A stretch of DNA of 47,323 bases, from positions 1-47,323 of the forward strand of contig JAFXFS010000019.1 of assembly GCA_017513445.1 (NCBI GenBank). The letters are read 5' to 3'. This DNA comes from Bacteroidales bacterium. Lineage in GTDB: Bacteria > Bacteroidota > Bacteroidia > Bacteroidales > UBA932. The notes beneath the pieces were generated by a model, which saw only the letters and a program-made list of their open reading frames with translations, was not told the DNA's origin and made no database searches. How positions within the stretch are numbered: position 1 is the first letter of the stretch; each line of letters opens with the position of its first letter. This document shows positions 26,341 through 35,181 of the stretch, in pieces. Both the position numbers and the translations under genes were made by a program.

Positions 26341-27472
26341 ATTCGAAAAATATCTTAAAAGTAGTGTAGAGCAGTATGCCGAGCCGATTGATTTTGATGC
26401 TTGGAGCGGCATAGAGAAGAGGCTTGTTGCTAAAAAGAGGGCCGTAATAGTCAAATGGTCATCTTTGAGTGCTGTTGCTGTGGCTGCTTCACTCCTTATA
26501 GGACTTTTCTTATTTAAAGATAATTCACTTACACAAAATAAACTGGACTATTCACAAATTAGTGAATCAGTCAAACAGGTGGTCGTAAATCTCCCAGAAG
26601 ATGCAATGAAGGTCAAACCTATTGCTGACCAGGTTGCTCGCTTCAAAGGTGCTGTCGCTCAGGTTGATACAGAGGTAGAAGCACCAAACGAAACCACCAT
26701 TGAGGAGCAGATTCCTCACGCAACTGAGTCATCGAAAGCTCTCCCAAGTGATGATGATTCAAAAACCTTAAAATCAACTACCGTTCAGGTCAATTCCCTT
26801 CAAGATTTGGATGATTATCTCCTTGCTGAGGCAATTCAGCAAACAACCACTAAAAGGAGAACATCTTTATCAATTCACTCAAATGTTGTTTCAAACATCA
26901 CTGATGGAAATTTCTCTTATCAACAGGGTCCTATGATGTTGCCGGGAATTTATGATTCACAACAAACTACAGTCATTCAACCAATTTCAGAACCATCTTA
27001 TGCGATGCCAGTTACAGTTGGTGCGCAGGTTCATATTCCATTTGGTCAAAAGATGGCATTGGGAATTGGCCTGAATTATACCTATCTATTTAGTAGAATG
27101 GAGGCGTTGGTAAATAAGGAAAAACACAATGTTACCAGCACTCTTCACTATGTTGGTATCCCTGTTTCTCTATTCTTTAATGCTGTCGATGAGGACAAAT
27201 ACTCTGTCTATGGCTCATTCGGTGGTACAATTGAGAAGGGATTGGGACAGAAATTAACCTATTCAGGCAAGACAAATCGTGTAGGTGTAGATGGTATTCA
27301 ATTCTCGGTTGGACTTAATGCAGGTATTGAGTATAAGTTGATTGAGAATTTAGGTATCTATCTTGATCCGGGTATCGTTTACTATTTTGACAACGATCAA
27401 CCTAATTCAATCCGTACTGCTCAGCCACTTCAATTTAGAGTTGAGGCAGGTGTGAGATTCCATTTTAACTAA
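26333..27472 (+). CDS. Dual-membrane anti-sigma factor: cytoplasmic domain, TM, beta-barrel
   Basis: The ATG at 26333 overlaps the sigma gene; an in-frame ATG at 26306 lies deeper inside it and is unlikely. A 379-residue protein with a short cytoplasmic head (MDRFEKYLKSSVEQYAEPIDF), one inner-membrane helix (about residues 38-61, VAVAASLLIGLFLF), a polar periplasmic stretch (about 65-220) and a C-terminal OmpA-like beta-barrel (about 225-379, GIGLNYTYLF, ending RFHFN). A chain spanning both membranes fits the dual membrane-spanning anti-sigma factors (Dma) described in Bacteroides thetaiotaomicron. Sigma binding by the head is inferred. Confidence 0.8.
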   Translation: MDRFEKYLKSSVEQYAEPIDFDAWSGIEKRLVAKKRAVIVKWSSLSAVAVAASLLIGLFLFKDNSLTQNKLDYSQISESVKQVVVNLPEDAMKVKPIADQVARFKGAVAQVDTEVEAPNETTIEEQIPHATESSKALPSDDDSKTLKSTTVQVNSLQDLDDYLLAEAIQQTTTKRRTSLSIHSNVVSNITDGNFSYQQGPMMLPGIYDSQQTTVIQPISEPSYAMPVTVGAQVHIPFGQKMALGIGLNYTYLFSRMEALVNKEKHNVTSTLHYVGIPVSLFFNAVDEDKYSVYGSFGGTIEKGLGQKLTYSGKTNRVGVDGIQFSVGLNAGIEYKLIENLGIYLDPGIVYYFDNDQPNSIRTAQPLQFRVEAGVRFHFN

Positions 27473-27558
27473 TCAAGAGAATCTCTTTTTTCAAAAATTT
27501 AAATACTTTTTCAAAAACAGATAATCTTTTATCGATTTAGAAAAAGTTGGTCTTTTCT

Positions 27559-27591
27559 ATTGATTATCAGCACTTTGCATAGTTATATTTG
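27559..27591 (+). promoter_or_regulatory. yifB promoter
   Basis: ATTG at 27559-27562, a 21-nt spacer and TATATTTG at 27584-27591, 22 nt before the ATG. The 27473-27613 gap also holds an imperfect inverted repeat (GATAATC at 27520-27526 with GATTATC at 27562-27568). Confidence 0.5.
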
Positions 27592-27613
27592 CCATAATTA
27601 AAAAATTATAATT

Positions 27614-29140
27614 ATGGTATCAAAGAGTTATTGTGCTGCGACAATAGGTCTGGAAGCACTTTTGATTACTGTGGAGATTGATATCTCTATGGGGGTTGGA
27701 ATACATCTGGTTGGTCTGCCGGATAGTGCAGTCAAAGAGTCGCTGTTGAGGGTAAATATTGCCCTGGCAAGTTGTGGTTATAGAGTGCCGGGAAAGAGAA
27801 TTGTTATCAATCTTGCGCCTGCAGATTTAAGGAAAGAGGGGTCCGGTTACGACCTGGCAATTGCAGTAGGAATTATTATGGCAACAGAGCAGGTCGAGTT
27901 CCCAAATATTAAAGATTATATCATTATGGGAGAATTGGCACTTAATGGAGATTTGAGAGCAGTTCCTGGAGCACTTCCTATTGCAATTTTTGCTCAGAAA
28001 ATGGGTTATAAGGGGTGCATTCTGCCGAGTGAATCTGCATTGGAAGCTCAGGATGTTGAGGGAATCGCAATTTATAGTGTAAAGAGTATTAGAGAGGCGA
28101 TTGAGATACTCACCGAGTGTGAGGATAACTCAAAATACATAGTAAAGCGAGGGGAGAATCAAGGACAGCGAACAATTATGCAGCAGCCCAATTTCAGAGA
28201 TGTTAAAGGGCAAAAACTTGCAAAAAGGGGGTTGGAAGTGGCTGCAGCAGGTGGTCACAATTTAATTCTTATCGGTTCGCCAGGTTCTGGTAAGACCTTT
28301 ATGGCTACCTGTCTGCCATCGATTTTACCTCCAATGAATAGGGCAGAGTCGTTAGAGACCTCAAAAATCTACTCAATTGCAGGACATTCCATTTGCAAAA
28401 GCGGTTTATTGAAAGATAGACCTTTCCGCGCTCCTCACCATAGTGCAAGTATAACATCTTTAATTGGAGGAGGTCCCAATGCTATTCCAGGAGAGATATC
28501 ATTGGCTCATAATGGCGTTCTCTATCTTGATGAAATCGCAGAATTCCCGACAAAGGCAATTGACAATCTTCGTCAGCCCATCGAGGATGGTAAAGTGACA
28601 ATCTCACGATTAAAGTATAAAGTAACCTATCCATCATCTTTTATGTTGATTGCTTCAATGAATCCCTGCCCTTGTGGATACTATGGACAGGGAGAGAGGT
28701 GCAGATGTACTCAAAATATGATAAATCGCTATATGTCAAGGGTTTCCGGACCTATTTTAGACAGAATTGATATGCATATTTTTGTGAGGGCTGTCGAATC
28801 GGAACTTCTTGTTGGAGATACAGTTGAGGAGGAAAGCGAGGTGATTGCACAAAGAGTTCGCAAAGCAAGAGATATTCAACTTGAGCGATTTAAGGATTGC
28901 GATATTTATACAAATGCTCAAATGAATGCAGCTCAAATCAGAGAGTTCTGTCAGATAGATGAGCCCTCAAAGCTATTTTTAAATAAGGCAATTACAAAAT
29001 TGGGACTCTCTGCCCGAGCATACAGCAGAATTTTGAAGCTATCTCGCACAATCGCAGATTTGGATGGAAACCCACAGATCTCTCTCAAAAATATCTCCGA
29101 GGCAATCCAGTATCGTAATTTGGATAGAGATACTAATTGA
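27614..29140 (+). CDS. YifB/ComM family Mg-chelatase-like AAA ATPase
   Basis: A 508-residue protein with an N-terminal ChlI/LonC-like domain (1-170), an AAA core with Walker A GSPGSGKTF (about residue 221) and Walker B LYLDEIAEF (about 304), a cysteine cluster CPCGYYGQGERCRC (about 352), and a C-terminal Mg-chelatase helical domain. ComM is a helicase promoting branch migration during natural transformation in Vibrio; in Bacteroidota its role is inferred. Its presence together with comF is notable but not proof of competence. Confidence 0.95.
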   Translation: MVSKSYCAATIGLEALLITVEIDISMGVGIHLVGLPDSAVKESLLRVNIALASCGYRVPGKRIVINLAPADLRKEGSGYDLAIAVGIIMATEQVEFPNIKDYIIMGELALNGDLRAVPGALPIAIFAQKMGYKGCILPSESALEAQDVEGIAIYSVKSIREAIEILTECEDNSKYIVKRGENQGQRTIMQQPNFRDVKGQKLAKRGLEVAAAGGHNLILIGSPGSGKTFMATCLPSILPPMNRAESLETSKIYSIAGHSICKSGLLKDRPFRAPHHSASITSLIGGGPNAIPGEISLAHNGVLYLDEIAEFPTKAIDNLRQPIEDGKVTISRLKYKVTYPSSFMLIASMNPCPCGYYGQGERCRCTQNMINRYMSRVSGPILDRIDMHIFVRAVESELLVGDTVEEESEVIAQRVRKARDIQLERFKDCDIYTNAQMNAAQIREFCQIDEPSKLFLNKAITKLGLSARAYSRILKLSRTIADLDGNPQISLKNISEAIQYRNLDRDTN

Positions 29141-29178
29141 GATAATCTAAAAAGGGAGAATTAGTACGATTATTTTCT

Positions 29179-29186
29179 TATCTTTG
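29179..29186 (+). promoter_or_regulatory. -7 box of the tsaE-namZ pair
   Basis: TATCTTTG lies 49 nt before the tsaE ATG at 29236. Confidence 0.4.
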
Positions 29187-29235
29187 GAAAATAATTGAAA
29201 TCAGTTGAATATAGAAATTTAGATAGAGATAAATT

Positions 29236-29649
29236 ATGGCTAAGTTGGTGATTAACGGGTTGGAAGATCTGGAAGTTAAGGCGGGGGAGTTTGCGTCATT
29301 GATCGGTGAGAATAGAGTAATAGCTTTTTATGGTTCAATGGGGGCAGGGAAGACAACTTTTATAACAGCCCTATGTCGTCATTATGGTGTTGAGGATGTA
29401 GTTAATAGTCCGACCTTTACCATTGTAAATGAGTATGTTACAGCCGATGGAGAGCCAATCTATCACTTTGATTTTTACCGTATTAACCGACTTGCTGAGG
29501 CGATTGATTTAGGTTGGGAAGAGTATCTTTATAGTGATGGTCTGCTATTGATTGAGTGGCCTGAGAATATTGAAGAGATTCTTCCGGAAGAGACATTGAG
29601 AGTAAAAATAACAATCAATGATGATGGGTCGAGAGAGTTTGATTTTTAA
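29236..29649 (+). CDS. tsaE: tRNA t6A biosynthesis ATPase TsaE
   Basis: A 137-residue P-loop protein needed, with TsaB, TsaD and TsaC, to make threonylcarbamoyladenosine at tRNA position 37. Walker A is GSMGAGKTTF (about residue 34); SPTFTIVNEY (about 60) and HFDFYRI (about 76) are the conserved TsaE motifs; LLLIEWPENIEE (about 100) follows. Length is typical. The partner tsaC lies at 36030-36590. A NamZ-like gene begins 21 nt downstream. Confidence 0.95.
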   Translation: MAKLVINGLEDLEVKAGEFASLIGENRVIAFYGSMGAGKTTFITALCRHYGVEDVVNSPTFTIVNEYVTADGEPIYHFDFYRINRLAEAIDLGWEEYLYSDGLLLIEWPENIEEILPEETLRVKITINDDGSREFDF

Positions 29650-29670
29650 TAACCAATAAAATAAAGCCCA

Positions 29671-30867
29671 ATGAGAAAAAATCTATTTTTACTATCAATT
29701 TGTGCTCTTTTTCTGATCTCTTGTTCAGGTGCATCTAAGGATTCCGACAGAATTCAAGTAGGAGCTGAATCGATATCAGAGTATCTACCATTATTGGAGG
29801 GACAGAGAGTTTGTATCCTTTCAAACCAAACAGGTATGGTAACTCCAACTACTCACCTTTTGGATACCCTTGTGTCATTAGGAGTTAATGTAGTTTCAAT
29901 TATGTCTCCTGAACACGGTTTCAGAGGCGATGCTGATGCAGGTGAACACGTTTCAAGCAGTGTTGATGAGAAGACAGGTATTCCAATTCGTTCTTTGTAC
30001 GATGGCAAAGGTGGCTATCCTTCAGAGGAGACAATGGAGGAATTTGATGTTCTTGTATATGACTTGCAAGATGTAGGTTGCCGTTTCTACACATACGTTA
30101 CAACTATGGTAAAGGCGATGAATCGTTGTGCAGAGTTTGGCAAAAAGATGATTGTATTGGATCGTCCTAATCCACTTGGTTTCTATGTAGATGGTCCTAT
30201 CCTTGATATGCAATACAAGAGTGGAGTTGGCTTTATCCCTGTTCCAATAGTTCACGGTATGACTTTAGGAGAGCTTGCAGGTATGGCTAATGGTGAATAT
30301 TGGCTTAAAGATAGTTTGCAATGTGATTTAACAGTAATTAAATGTAAAAACTATACTCACGCAGACAAATATCAACTTCCTGTGAAACCATCTCCAAACT
30401 TGCCTGATATGCGTTCAGTATATCTATACCCTTCAATGTGTTACTTTGAGGCTACTCCTGTAAGTTTGGGTAGAGGTACAGATAATCCATTCAAGATTTA
30501 TGGCCACCCTGATATGAAGGGTTATGAATTCTCATTTACACCTCAAAGTGTTCCAGGAGCAAAGAATCCTCCACGTCTTGGAGAATTGTGCTACGGTGTT
30601 GACCTAAGTGTTGAACCTTCTATTGAGGAGATTAATGAAGCAGGAATTAACCTGGAATATCTCGTAGATGCATATACAAATATTGAAATGGAGGATAAAA
30701 CAAAGTTCTTCCGTTCATTTATTGAACTTCTTTCAGGTCGTGATTATGTAAGAAAAATGATCCACGAAGGTAAGAGTGCGGCTGAGATTGAAGCAGTTTG
30801 GGAAGATGATGTTAAACATTTCATCGAATATCGTAGACCATACCTTCTATATCCGGATAACTTGTAA
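29671..30867 (+). CDS. DUF1343 lipoprotein, NamZ-like exo-beta-N-acetylmuramidase
   Basis: A 398-residue DUF1343 protein with a lipoprotein signal (lipobox LISC, Cys at residue 18). DUF1343 has been shown to contain NamZ, which releases N-acetylmuramic acid from the non-reducing end of peptidoglycan fragments. Conserved stretches include SNQTGM, MSPEHGFRGDADAGE, YDLQDVGCRFYTYV, DRPNP and PSPNLP. It lies 21 nt after tsaE and is likely cotranscribed. A link to wall recycling is inferred from the family and from the ROK-MFS-SIS operon near 41-44 kb. Confidence 0.9.
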   Translation: MRKNLFLLSICALFLISCSGASKDSDRIQVGAESISEYLPLLEGQRVCILSNQTGMVTPTTHLLDTLVSLGVNVVSIMSPEHGFRGDADAGEHVSSSVDEKTGIPIRSLYDGKGGYPSEETMEEFDVLVYDLQDVGCRFYTYVTTMVKAMNRCAEFGKKMIVLDRPNPLGFYVDGPILDMQYKSGVGFIPVPIVHGMTLGELAGMANGEYWLKDSLQCDLTVIKCKNYTHADKYQLPVKPSPNLPDMRSVYLYPSMCYFEATPVSLGRGTDNPFKIYGHPDMKGYEFSFTPQSVPGAKNPPRLGELCYGVDLSVEPSIEEINEAGINLEYLVDAYTNIEMEDKTKFFRSFIELLSGRDYVRKMIHEGKSAAEIEAVWEDDVKHFIEYRRPYLLYPDNL

Positions 30868-30887
30868 ACCGCTAAATTTCTATATAA

Positions 30888-30919
30888 AAAGAGACGCCAC
30901 AGTGATGTAGCGTCTCTTT
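30888..30919. terminator. Bidirectional terminator between namZ-like and DPP4 genes
   Basis: AAAGAGACGC (30888-30897) pairs with GCGTCTCTTT (30910-30919). A-rich and T-rich flanks suit both convergent genes. Confidence 0.8.
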
Positions 30920-30936
30920 ATTTTATTGAGTATCAA

Positions 30937-33396
30937 TTATTTGTCATTATTTAATTGGACAATATCAACACTCTTTTCTGATTTTCCAAGAAGGTGTTCG
31001 CTATAGTAATCAGCCATTCTCCAGAAGAAGTATTCATTCATATCTCCGAAGCTGTGTCTTTGACCAGGAAGGATTAACATATCGAAGCGTTTGTTTGCTC
31101 TGATTAATGCATCAACCACTCTTATTGTATTGGCTGGATGTACATTATTGTCAATATCACCTGTTACAAGAAGAAGATGTCCCTTCAAGTTTTTAGCAAT
31201 ATCCTGGTTTTTGTCAATGTTATATTTGAAAATAGTGTCACCAGCTGCAGTCACCTCTTCAAGGATACCGTGGTGTTGTTCACTCCACCAACGATTGTAG
31301 ATGCTATTATCGTGGTTACCGGCACAAGATACAGCAACTTTGAAGAAATCTGGATATTTCAAAATAGCAGCTGTTGACATAAATCCACCACCTGAGTGTC
31401 CGTGAATACCAATCTTGTCACCATCAATAAATGAGTAGCGAGCAGCGATTTGTTGTGCAGCATATTTCTTATCAGCAAGACCATAATCTCTTAAGTTGCC
31501 ATAACCATAGTTGTGATACCACTTAGAGCGGTTAGGGTGACCACCTCTGTTACCAACAGTAATTACGACAAAACCAATTTGAGCCAAGCGATCGATACGT
31601 GTCATATTCGCACTCCATGAGCTGTTATTTGCTTCAGTCTGTGGACCAGGATATACATACTCAATCAAAGGATAACTCTTTGTAGAGTCAAAATCGAATG
31701 GTTTATACATTACACCGTATAGATCTGTAATACCATCAGCTGCCTTAACCTTAAAGATTTCAGGGAATTTATATCCCGCTGCAAATAGTTGAGAAAGGTC
31801 TGCAGTCTCAAGGTCCATAATTTTACGACCATTATTATCGATAAGCATACTCTTTGGTGTAGTATCAACGCGAGAGTAGTTTAATACGAAGTATTTACCA
31901 TTATCACAACCACTTACCTCATAATCATAGTCGAAACTATCAAGTTGTTTCATTCCTGAACCATCAAAATTGATGCTGTAAAGGTGTGTATAGTAAGGGT
32001 TCTCAGCTTTATTTACACCATTTGCAATGAAGTAGATTTTACGGGCAGCTTCATCAATTTTAACAACATCCTCTACGTGATAAGCTCCGGTAGTAATGGC
32101 GTTTTTCAAAGTACCATCGTTGCTATATAGATATAAGTGAGCCCAGCCATTTCTTTCAGACCACTGAATAATCTCTTTACCATCTGATGTGACTTGAATA
32201 GGGCGGTTTTCAATATATGTGTTTAATCTCTCTTCAATTACAGCTTTACAAGTATCACTCTCAACTGATGCCCAGCATACATCAAATCTCTTAAGGTCAC
32301 GACTGCGACGATTGAAATAGAAACCGCTATTGTCTCCTAACCATTTCATTTTGAATGGTTTAGCATAAGTGTCCTTTTGTGTAAATGAAGGCATTTCCAA
32401 AGACAATTCCTGATCTTTGAAACGATTTGTCTTGATTATTTTACTGCTCTTATCCTCTACATTGAATAGATATAGGTAATCAGTTGGACCATCTTCGCCT
32501 GGCATTTGATATTGGTAACTTTCCAATGTTGGACGTGGTTTAGCAACTGAATTGATAACCCACAACTCTTGAAGATTTCTAAGGTCTGAACGAATTGTTG
32601 CAAAGTGTTTAGAGTCTGGAGACCAATACACAGTTGTTCTGCTACGTTTCAAAGTATCTTTAACCTTTTCGTTACGATAGTTACCAAGACCATAAGAGTA
32701 TCCATATTCTCCGTCAAATGTAAGTTGAGTCTCAACGATAGTAGAGTCTTTCTCATCTTCAATTGCCTTAGCAAGATTCTCCTTATCCATCATCCAGATA
32801 TTATAATTTTTCAGATAGATGGCCTTGTTTCCATCAGGAGATACGCTTGCCCATCTTGGAGTATCTTTCTCCTCTTCAACTTCAGTAATATCCTTTAGTT
32901 GTTTAGTAGCAAGATCATATTCAAAGCGGAAAACTTTTCTCTCTTTAGCAGGTTTCTTTCCCTCTTTTTTACCATCTTTATCTTCCTTTTTCTTATCATC
33001 TTTCTTCTCTACCATCTCTGTGCTTCTGATCTCAAAAACAAATTTTGAGTCATCAACAAGTTCAAGTTTTTCAATTGGAATGTGTTGAGCATCGTATGGA
33101 TCCTTAACGATAGTTGTCAACTCCATAGCCAACTTATCCATATCAAAAATTTCAGTTTTACTTTTGGCAACAGGATCTACTAAATAGTATTTTGTGCCAT
33201 TTGAATCATCCCATTTATACCAAAACTTAGGAGAATTTTCAAACCAGTTTTCTCTAACCTTTGTAGAGTGAACCATTTTGCTAATTCTTGGAGCAGAAAA
33301 TCTCTCAGCCAATTCATAGTTAGGTTCAACTTTATTCTCTTGTGCGAAAACTGGAAGCGCAAAAAGAACAAATAGGGCAATTAGTACTCTTTTCAT
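30937..33396 (-). CDS. Prolyl dipeptidyl peptidase, S9/DPP4 family
   Basis: An 819-residue exported serine peptidase: signal peptide (1-18, ending VFAQ), beta-propeller DPPIV_N domain (about 85-520), and a C-terminal alpha/beta-hydrolase S9 domain (about 560-805). The catalytic triad is visible: Ser in GIHGHSGGGF (near 668), Asp in TGDIDNNVH (near 748) and His in GQRHSFGD (near 781). A Lys/Asp/Glu-rich insert (about 135-160) sits inside the propeller. Such enzymes cut X-Pro or similar dipeptides in the periplasm. It is the last gene of the acyltransferase-phosphoesterase operon, starting 15 nt after the phosphoesterase stop. Confidence 0.93.
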   Translation of the reverse strand: MKRVLIALFVLFALPVFAQENKVEPNYELAERFSAPRISKMVHSTKVRENWFENSPKFWYKWDDSNGTKYYLVDPVAKSKTEIFDMDKLAMELTTIVKDPYDAQHIPIEKLELVDDSKFVFEIRSTEMVEKKDDKKKEDKDGKKEGKKPAKERKVFRFEYDLATKQLKDITEVEEEKDTPRWASVSPDGNKAIYLKNYNIWMMDKENLAKAIEDEKDSTIVETQLTFDGEYGYSYGLGNYRNEKVKDTLKRSRTTVYWSPDSKHFATIRSDLRNLQELWVINSVAKPRPTLESYQYQMPGEDGPTDYLYLFNVEDKSSKIIKTNRFKDQELSLEMPSFTQKDTYAKPFKMKWLGDNSGFYFNRRSRDLKRFDVCWASVESDTCKAVIEERLNTYIENRPIQVTSDGKEIIQWSERNGWAHLYLYSNDGTLKNAITTGAYHVEDVVKIDEAARKIYFIANGVNKAENPYYTHLYSINFDGSGMKQLDSFDYDYEVSGCDNGKYFVLNYSRVDTTPKSMLIDNNGRKIMDLETADLSQLFAAGYKFPEIFKVKAADGITDLYGVMYKPFDFDSTKSYPLIEYVYPGPQTEANNSSWSANMTRIDRLAQIGFVVITVGNRGGHPNRSKWYHNYGYGNLRDYGLADKKYAAQQIAARYSFIDGDKIGIHGHSGGGFMSTAAILKYPDFFKVAVSCAGNHDNSIYNRWWSEQHHGILEEVTAAGDTIFKYNIDKNQDIAKNLKGHLLLVTGDIDNNVHPANTIRVVDALIRANKRFDMLILPGQRHSFGDMNEYFFWRMADYYSEHLLGKSEKSVDIVQLNNDK

Positions 33397-33411
33397 ATTT
33401 ATTTGTGTTAA

Positions 33412-33918
33412 TTATTCCTCTTTAATAACTTTTTTAGGCCACTCTCCAATCTCCATATCGTGTATTTTACCCTCATCGATATGGAATCTGATGGCTGTTC
33501 TGACTACGTGAAATCCCTCAATTCCCGCGGCACCTGGATTGATTGTAAGACAATTGAATTTATTGTCATAGATAACTTTCAGAATATGCGAATGCCCACA
33601 AATAAAAATATCAGGTCTGTGGGCGTTTATCAACTGCATTGCTCTGTAGTCATATCTTCCAGGATAGCCTCCAATGTGCATCATAAGTATTTTAATTCCC
33701 TCAATGTCAAGCACTTGTATGTATGGGTGATACTCTCTAATATCAGTACCATCACAATTGCCATAGACACCTTTCAATGGTTTGAAATCTGCAATTTTAT
33801 TAGCAGTTTCGATATTCCCAAAATCACCTGCGTGGAGTACCAAATCCACATCTTTGAGAAAATTCTTTACATTTTCATCAAAGTACTTATGAGTATCAGA
33901 GATTACGCCTATAAACAT
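33412..33918 (-). CDS. Calcineurin-like phosphoesterase, YfcE/MJ0936 family
   Basis: A 168-residue metallophosphoesterase with all family motifs: DTH (residues 8-10), HAGDFGN (about 30), YGNCD (about 53), HIGG (about 82) and CGHSH (about 107). Family members hydrolyse small phosphodiesters in the cytoplasm; the true substrate is unknown. The ATG overlaps the stop of the upstream acyltransferase by one base, and the DPP4 gene follows, so all three form one operon. Confidence 0.93.
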   Translation of the reverse strand: MFIGVISDTHKYFDENVKNFLKDVDLVLHAGDFGNIETANKIADFKPLKGVYGNCDGTDIREYHPYIQVLDIEGIKILMMHIGGYPGRYDYRAMQLINAHRPDIFICGHSHILKVIYDNKFNCLTINPGAAGIEGFHVVRTAIRFHIDEGKIHDMEIGEWPKKVIKEE

Positions 33919-35114
33919 TACAACTTAATGACAATTTTTTTGCGATAAAGGAACATTGCCATCGCTGTAAATACTGCTACATAAACCAAAGCATATAGTA
34001 ATGATGAATATTCATTATTACCACCGAAGATCGGGCAACAAACATTTTGATAGAACCAACTCAATACAGAGTAGCTCTTCTCTGTAACAGTACCATCAGC
34101 AGCCACTACAGGGACACTCCATTTGATAATTCTACCTAAAATTTTTGCAAATAGACCTGCCATTACAAAGGCAAAAAGTGGATTCATACCCATTGCTTTG
34201 AATGGAGTAAATATCTTTTGATAACCCTTTATATCTATAAAGTAGATAAAGAATGCAAGCAATAAAATTGCCCAGCCGCCTGCGTAGAATACGTATGAAC
34301 CTGTCCACATTGGTTTGTTAATAGGAAGAACGATACTCCATACACAACCAATAGCAAGGCAAATCAAGCCGATTGTGTATAGTTTAGAGACTGTATCAAT
34401 CTTTTCAGGTGTCTTTTTAATCAATAAACCAATCAAAAAACCAAGCAAGACAGTTCCTGTTCCAGATAACGCACCAAGGATTCCCTCTGGGTCAAATGGG
34501 ATACCATATCCTTTATAAACGTGGCTCTCTCCAAGCAGAGCGACATCTATTTTACCTGAAATGTTACCTTCAAGTGTACTCCAGCCAGGTTCTCCACCGA
34601 AAATCATCAAGATTATCCAATGTAGGACTGTGACAGTAATTAATGCGATTCCTACTTTTTTGGTGCTCTTAAGCCAAAGAGTTAGCAAGCCACCAATGAG
34701 ATAACACATTGCAATTCTTTGTAGTACACCGAAGATTCTGATTCCGCCAATCCAGTTTATCCAATTCTCTCCAAATGATAACTCTGGATTTGGGTTTAGA
34801 GGCACAAATGGGAACATATTAAGTCCCAATCCTACCAAGAAAATTAAGATACTTCTTTTAACAACTTTCCACGCACTCAATTTTGTCAGTTTGTACTCAA
34901 ATTTTGCGAATGAGAAGCACATCGCTACTCCTACGCAAAATAGGAAGAATGGAAAAACCAAGTCAGTTGGAGTACAACCACTCCAAGCAGCGTGTCTTAA
35001 TGGTGGAAAAATGTGTCCCCAAGAGCCGGGGTTGTTAACAAGAATCATTCCTGCTACTGTCATACCTCTCAAAACATCGAGGGCGACATACCTTTGAGTT
35101 TTAATTTGTGCCAT
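33918..35114 (-). CDS. NagX/HGSNAT-like membrane acyltransferase (DUF5009)
   Basis: A 398-residue integral membrane protein with about ten to eleven hydrophobic segments. The start RYVALDVLRGMTVAGMILVNNPG and the WSGCTPTDLVFPFFLFCVG block are the hallmarks of the family related to lysosomal heparan-alpha-glucosaminide N-acetyltransferase; some bacterial members are called NagX and occur with aminosugar genes. It probably acylates a sugar, by family analogy. The ATG at 35114 is chosen; an ATG at 35138 adds eight residues and lies in the promoter. Confidence 0.85.
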   Translation of the reverse strand: MAQIKTQRYVALDVLRGMTVAGMILVNNPGSWGHIFPPLRHAAWSGCTPTDLVFPFFLFCVGVAMCFSFAKFEYKLTKLSAWKVVKRSILIFLVGLGLNMFPFVPLNPNPELSFGENWINWIGGIRIFGVLQRIAMCYLIGGLLTLWLKSTKKVGIALITVTVLHWIILMIFGGEPGWSTLEGNISGKIDVALLGESHVYKGYGIPFDPEGILGALSGTGTVLLGFLIGLLIKKTPEKIDTVSKLYTIGLICLAIGCVWSIVLPINKPMWTGSYVFYAGGWAILLLAFFIYFIDIKGYQKIFTPFKAMGMNPLFAFVMAGLFAKILGRIIKWSVPVVAADGTVTEKSYSVLSWFYQNVCCPIFGGNNEYSSLLYALVYVAVFTAMAMFLYRKKIVIKL

Positions 35115-35135
35115 AATTGTAATATCATTAACACA

Positions 35136-35143
35136 CAAAATTA
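35136..35143 (-). promoter_or_regulatory. -7 box of the acyltransferase-DPP4 operon
   Basis: The minus strand reads TAATTTTG, 21 nt before the ATG at 35114; divergent from the rsmE box. Confidence 0.45.
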
Positions 35144-35156
35144 ATGAAAATATAGT

Positions 35157-35164
35157 TATATTTG
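35157..35164 (+). promoter_or_regulatory. -7 box of rsmE
   Basis: TATATTTG, 17 nt before the rsmE ATG at 35182. Confidence 0.45.
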
Positions 35165-35181
35165 CCCAAAATGGGTTAAAA

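Noticed and set aside
27520..27568. GATAATC/GATTATC inverted repeat before yifB as an operator
   Set aside because: Only seven bases per arm, 35 nt apart, in AT-rich DNA; expected by chance and partly inside the -33 region.
33460..33948. 162-codon frame on the plus strand
   Set aside because: It is antisense to the phosphoesterase gene, whose catalytic motifs are all intact; it shows no family features.
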